From the NCBI GenBank assembly GCA_036517235.1, contig DATDXL010000013.1:1-41235 (forward strand): DNA of 41,235 nucleotides, given 5' to 3'. This DNA is from 2-02-FULL-46-13 sp036517235 (lineage in GTDB: Bacteria > Patescibacteriota > Minisyncoccia > Phycocordibacterales > DSPV01). A program made the translations under genes and the position numbers. A model generated the notes under the pieces. The model did no database searches and was not told the DNA's origin. It saw nothing but the letters and a program-made list of their open reading frames with translations. Positions 38,118 to 41,235 of the stretch are shown here, piece by piece (position 1 is the first letter of the stretch; every line of letters starts with the position of its first letter).

Positions 38118-38290
38118 AACTGTTTTGGTTTTGGAGAACAATACTCGTCTGAACTGCAAAACATCAACAGAGATGCAAGCAGAGCAAACCTTGGCACGAA
38201 TGTGCCTTGTGCTTGTGCGCAAACCGCGCCACAGCAAAAGTATCTATAGCTAATTATAGCACACTAAGTGCTAGATAGTCAATACCCCTC

Positions 38291-38328
38291 CCAAAGGTCC
38301 GACCTTTTCCAAAAGGTCGGACCTTTGG
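38291..38328. repeat. Perfect 38-bp palindrome (nested)
   Basis: Arms CCAAAGGTCCGACCTTTT (38291-38308) and AAAAGGTCGGACCTTTGG (38311-38328), 18 pairs around CC. Each arm is itself a near-palindrome of AAAGGTC/GACCTTT type. I recall this AAAGGTC-GACCTTT word as common between genes in related genomes. Confidence 0.75.
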
Positions 38329-38437
38329 AATACGTGTTATAGTCATCGTGTTAGAAGAAGGTTGCATAGGTCTATCGTAACAAAAATATCTCTCAATCAA
38401 GCAAGAAACGCAAGGGAATCCGACTTCCTTGATGCTA

Positions 38438-38465
38438 TTGACAATATATTGATATAGTGTATAAT
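38438..38465 (+). promoter_or_regulatory. Consensus promoter of the 38584 gene
   Basis: TTGACA (38438-38443), 16-base spacer, TATAAT (38460-38465). Leader of about 112 nt with a small upstream reading frame starting at 38547. Confidence 0.7.
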
Positions 38466-38583
38466 GGTTACTGTAGTAGTTTTTTGTCGTATCAACCACA
38501 AACCCGCCTAAAGCACTCCCGAGCGTTCGCCGAAACCGAAACACTCATGGGATGCTCGGCTAAACCAGAAAGGTAGCAAACTC

Positions 38584-38976
38584 ATGAAATTCATGGCATT
38601 CCTCGGTCGAATTATTCGCACCATCGGTGGCGCGAATTTCCGACCTCAAACCCCGCCTCCGACGACCGCCATCAAACACTTCCCTTCACCCACCTCGGTG
38701 CCAACCACAAAAACGGTGACGGAGTCGGCCAAGACGGTTGAACCTGTCGTGAAGGGGCCGAAACCGCAAAAACCCCTTCTGTCCTTTAGCTGGGGCCGTG
38801 AAGGTCTCTGTGCGTTTCCCAAAAAGAGCAAGGGAAACCAGCTCCGCATCGTCATGCACGAGACAAACAGTGGTGGGTACCTGTACAGCCGGGTCGTCGA
38901 GACCCGAGGTGACATCGTCGTTGTTCGCCGCGGAAGCCAGACTTTCAAACGGCTTCTTGTGCCCCACCCTTACTAG
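38584..38976 (+). CDS. Small basic protein with C-terminal beta-rich domain
   Basis: 130 aa. The N-terminal helix (MKFMAFLGRIIRTIGG) is amphipathic, a Pro/Thr-rich linker follows (about 20-62), then a compact domain (about 66-126) with SFSWGREGLCAFPKKSKG, LRIVMHETNSGGYLYSRVVE and VVRRGSQTFKRLLV. No known family recognised. It has its own promoter, leader and terminator. Confidence 0.6.
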   Translation: MKFMAFLGRIIRTIGGANFRPQTPPPTTAIKHFPSPTSVPTTKTVTESAKTVEPVVKGPKPQKPLLSFSWGREGLCAFPKKSKGNQLRIVMHETNSGGYLYSRVVETRGDIVVVRRGSQTFKRLLVPHPY

Positions 38977-38997
38977 GCCAACCGCCAAATCTTACCA

Positions 38998-39033
38998 ACC
39001 CTACAAGCACAAGTGCTTGTAGGGTGGTTTTTA
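38998..39033 (+). terminator. Terminator of the 38584 gene
   Basis: ACCCTACAAGCAC (38998-39010), loop AA, GTGCTTGTAGGGT (39013-39025), then GGTTTTTATT. Confidence 0.85.
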
Positions 39034-39035
39034 TT

Positions 39036-39071
39036 CAAAAAAACCGCTTCCAAAAAATCCTGGAAGCGGTT
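39036..39071 (-). terminator. Terminator of the subtilase gene
   Basis: AACCGCTTCCA (39042-39052) with TGGAAGCGGTT (39061-39071); on minus it is followed by a run of T. Confidence 0.85.
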
Positions 39072-39078
39072 GAGCGTT

Positions 39079-40713
39079 TCAAAAAAGATACCGGTACATC
39101 ACCTTGTCAGCGATCGCATTGGTATCCGTCAGAGACAGAACCGAGTTCGTACCTCGGACGTAACCGATATAGACCCATTCGGTCATGTCGATCGAACGTT
39201 CAACGGTGTAGGTCAGATTCGGCAGCGTGTTGGTGAGCTCGAGTGAAACAGTTCCCTGCTCCTTATCAAGCTCCCGAATGTGTATCTCTGCCTTGAGACT
39301 CGCAAGCGAGCGGTAGAGATTGAGCCTCCCGCCGGAGATGGTGTTAGTCCCGATATCCCACCCGGGATCAACCGTTGCATTAAGCAGATGGATGACCTGC
39401 TCAGGTACAAGCCCTGGGTAGTGCTCCATGACCAGTGCGGCTACGCCACTGACGTGAGATGCCGCGTACGAGGTCCCATTCCCGAACGCATATCCACCAT
39501 CTGCGTACAGCGAGAGCACATAGAACCCCGGTGCCATGATATCAACGGTGTTGCGACCGATGGGAGACGCACCCGGGGCAAGCCGATCGTCCGGCATCGA
39601 GCTTGCAACCACGCAGATGTTCCCAAAACCGTCTGGGTTGAATGCCGTTTTCTTCCAGCGTGCTGGATAGTCCGGATACAGCGTGTCGTAATCAACGAAA
39701 CTATTGACCGTGGCAGCGACACAGAGAACTCCCGCTGCATTAGCGGCGGCAAATGCCTCTTTGAGGGCAAGTGGTTCGGTGCCGACGAATCCCCAACTGC
39801 AGTTGATTATCTTCGCACCCTTCGCGAGAGCATAATCAAACCCGGTGACTATTCCCACTTCATCGAAGAACGTTCTGACAACCATGATGTGGGCGTCTCT
39901 GACAATCCCTGCGGTGCCGATACCATTGTCCGGTATTGCACCGACCCCCCCCCCGACCATCGTTCCATGTGTTCCCCAATCAGCAGTGAGGTTCGTCACG
40001 ATGAGCGATCCGTTCGTGCCCTTGTAGATACCGATGCCATTGATATCGTTTGTGATACCGTTAGCGTCGTTGTCTATCTCGTCCCAAGCGATTTCAGCCG
40101 TGTTCGTCCAGAGTATTCCCTGGGCGTCGGGATGACCACCAGCAAAGCCAGAGTCTATGACAGCGACCACCACATGCGGTGCCGATGCCTGAATCTCCCA
40201 CCCCTCGAGCAGGTGGATGCTTGCGTCTTTCCGTGCCGGCACCATGCTCCCGATGGGAATGCCATTGGATACCAGGTTGATTGGACGACCCATGTTGTTG
40301 TGGGTCATGGCGCCATAGGTATTCCGAGTAAACGTAAAGTTGTTCACCCACCTGATCTGGTTTGTGCAAGCATAGAGCGGGTCATTCGGGGGTGAAAAAT
40401 CCCTCGGTTCGCCGACAATGTTCGGCTTGATGAACTCGAACATCCCATTGGTCCGATAACTCGCGACAATGCTATCCGCGGAAGCGCGGGGAATCTCGAG
40501 AATCTGGATGCCACCAACATTTTTCAGCGTCCGTGCGACACGCACACCGTTACTGACGTGCGCTTTCGAGACACGTGCTACCGATTGCCCGACTTTAGGC
40601 TTGGCGAGGAAAAGTTCAACGTCGCCTTGATCGTCAACGAGACGTTTTCCCGTGCCCAAACCAATTACGACCCCGAGTTGGAGTGAAGCTATGAGCAGAA
40701 TTGTCGCTTTCAT
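39079..40713 (-). CDS. Secreted subtilisin-like serine protease (S8)
   Basis: 544 aa from ATG 40713, chosen because AAAGGAA lies just upstream; the 14 codons before it belong to the leader. Signal peptide about 1-20, an inhibitor-like propeptide, then the S8 core: Asp187 (VAVIDSGF), His249 (WGTHGTMVGG), Asn337 and Ser415 (NGTSYAASHVSG). After the core a beta domain (about 470-544, LTYTVERSIDMTEWVYIGYV) resembles C-terminal modules common in Verrucomicrobia-type secreted proteins. All catalytic residues are present. Probably an extracellular protease used for scavenging or attack; transfer is possible. Confidence 0.9.
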   Translation of the reverse strand: MKATILLIASLQLGVVIGLGTGKRLVDDQGDVELFLAKPKVGQSVARVSKAHVSNGVRVARTLKNVGGIQILEIPRASADSIVASYRTNGMFEFIKPNIVGEPRDFSPPNDPLYACTNQIRWVNNFTFTRNTYGAMTHNNMGRPINLVSNGIPIGSMVPARKDASIHLLEGWEIQASAPHVVVAVIDSGFAGGHPDAQGILWTNTAEIAWDEIDNDANGITNDINGIGIYKGTNGSLIVTNLTADWGTHGTMVGGGVGAIPDNGIGTAGIVRDAHIMVVRTFFDEVGIVTGFDYALAKGAKIINCSWGFVGTEPLALKEAFAAANAAGVLCVAATVNSFVDYDTLYPDYPARWKKTAFNPDGFGNICVVASSMPDDRLAPGASPIGRNTVDIMAPGFYVLSLYADGGYAFGNGTSYAASHVSGVAALVMEHYPGLVPEQVIHLLNATVDPGWDIGTNTISGGRLNLYRSLASLKAEIHIRELDKEQGTVSLELTNTLPNLTYTVERSIDMTEWVYIGYVRGTNSVLSLTDTNAIADKVMYRYLF

Positions 40714-40735
40714 GTTATTCCTTTCTTTGGGGTAC

Positions 40736-40781
40736 AAAAAACCCGTCGTCTTCATGAAGACAGGTCCGAAATCACACTATA
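40736..40781 (-). promoter_or_regulatory. Promoter and terminator-like hairpin in the subtilase leader
   Basis: On minus TATAGT (plus 40776-40781) predicts a start at about 40769. A stem GTCTT-CATG-AAGAC within CC...GGG follows, then T6 (plus 40736-40741), all before the ribosome site. Confidence 0.45.
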
Positions 40782-41235
40782 CCTAAACACAAACCCGCGC
40801 AAGACAAGCTGTCGGTCACAAAGAAGGGTCGAGACGTCCAGACATTTTCTCGCGCATAAAAAATTATGTCAACGAAAAAAGGCCTAAAAACAAGGCTGTT
40901 TATCCCCATCTTGCTAACATCTTTTCCGCAGACTTTCCCACAGCTTTATCCCCAACTCTTTTTTGAAAAATCCGAGAGTGGATGCCAAATCGGGAAACGA
41001 CCCGGCGGATTGCAGGGTTGATTTGGCATCCGCTTCCGGATTCTTTACGTAAGGGGCATACCTTCCTTTTGCGCATACTAATCATGGCTATGAAAAAATA
41101 AACCCTGCTCGTCCATATCCTCGCAGCAGAGCTGACGAGGTATTAGGAGAGCAGAACTTTATTTTGAGAACCCCTCGGTTCTCAACGCTCGCTCGCCGAT
41201 TCGCTCACTGCTCTCCTCTGCGGGGAAACTCCCGT
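40782..41235. other. Gene-free tail with DnaA-box-like words and large hairpins
   Basis: No convincing gene. TTATCCCCA occurs twice (40900-40908, 40946-40954) with TTTCCCACA (40934-40942) between. A 12-bp stem GGATGCCAAATC/GATTTGGCATCC closes 40980-41031. Further stems: CTCGTC/GACGAG (41108-41139), GGAGAGCAG/CTGCTCTCC (41146-41216) and TTGAGAACC/GGTTCTCAA (41164-41185). A five-codon reading frame (MAMKK) starts at 41084. Confidence 0.5.

Noticed and set aside
39280..40395. 371-aa frame on the plus strand inside the subtilase
   Set aside because: Antisense shadow; the subtilase has all catalytic motifs and the plus frame has none.
40980..41031. Integron attC site
   Set aside because: Hairpin present but no GTTRRRY or RYYYAAC core sites and no integrase gene.

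Overview
The window looks like a chromosomal contig from a small-genome candidate-phyla-radiation bacterium (Patescibacteria, most likely the Parcubacteria branch). The evidence is the divergent MraY, FtsW, MurG and ScpB sequences, single-copy housekeeping genes mixed with short one-membrane-span proteins, many genes with no Shine-Dalgarno sequence, and very short spacers that often carry their own promoter and terminator. No lineage below that level can be defended from the sequence alone.

Layout. 1-4826: plus-strand cell-wall and division operon (scpB end, D-Ala-D-Ala carboxypeptidase, mraY, ftsW, murG). 4865-5547: a PaaX/Cas2-like gene bracketed by two related 40-bp palindromes. 5630-14187: a membrane protein, gltX, an M23 peptidase, a nuclease-like gene, a lytic transglycosylase, tRNA-Pro, an exonuclease, rpmA and a MazG-like protein. 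14220-25618: rplI, a probable small RNA, a CtpA protease, a porin-like protein, a CorA-like protein, cysS, dnaB, recR, one IS481-like insertion sequence, a YerC/TrpR-like regulator with an unknown protein, and rplU. 26215-29737: rmuC, yqeY, several tiny genes and a 3-methyladenine DNA glycosylase. 29789-37515: a minus-strand carbohydrate cluster (glycosyltransferase, GH57 amylase, DUF5752-like protein, GH15 glucoamylase, phosphoglucose isomerase, ROK sugar kinase) interleaved with paralogous small membrane proteins. 37704-41235: a membrane protein, a small basic protein, a secreted subtilase and a structured gene-free tail.

How the genes work together. The first operon makes and polymerises lipid II, and the M23, CtpA and SLT genes remodel or process the envelope. 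The carbohydrate cluster reads as a coherent route: an alpha-glucan is made or trimmed (glycosyltransferase, GH57), cut to glucose (GH15), phosphorylated (ROK) and fed to fructose-6-phosphate (PGI/PMI).

The most interesting signals are not proteins. They are: (a) the palindrome-bracketed PaaX/Cas2-like cassette, whose two palindromes differ by pair-preserving changes; (b) a 151-nt element between dnaB and recR with a 16-bp closing helix and two hairpins whose loops are perfectly complementary; (c) a terminator/anti-terminator arrangement at the end of the YerC/TrpR-like gene; (d) a small-RNA-like unit at 14765-14980 with near-perfect promoter and terminator; (e) a -10 box lying exactly 6 nt before the start codon of at least nine genes, which implies leaderless mRNAs. 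All structures were found by eye and none was folded by computer.
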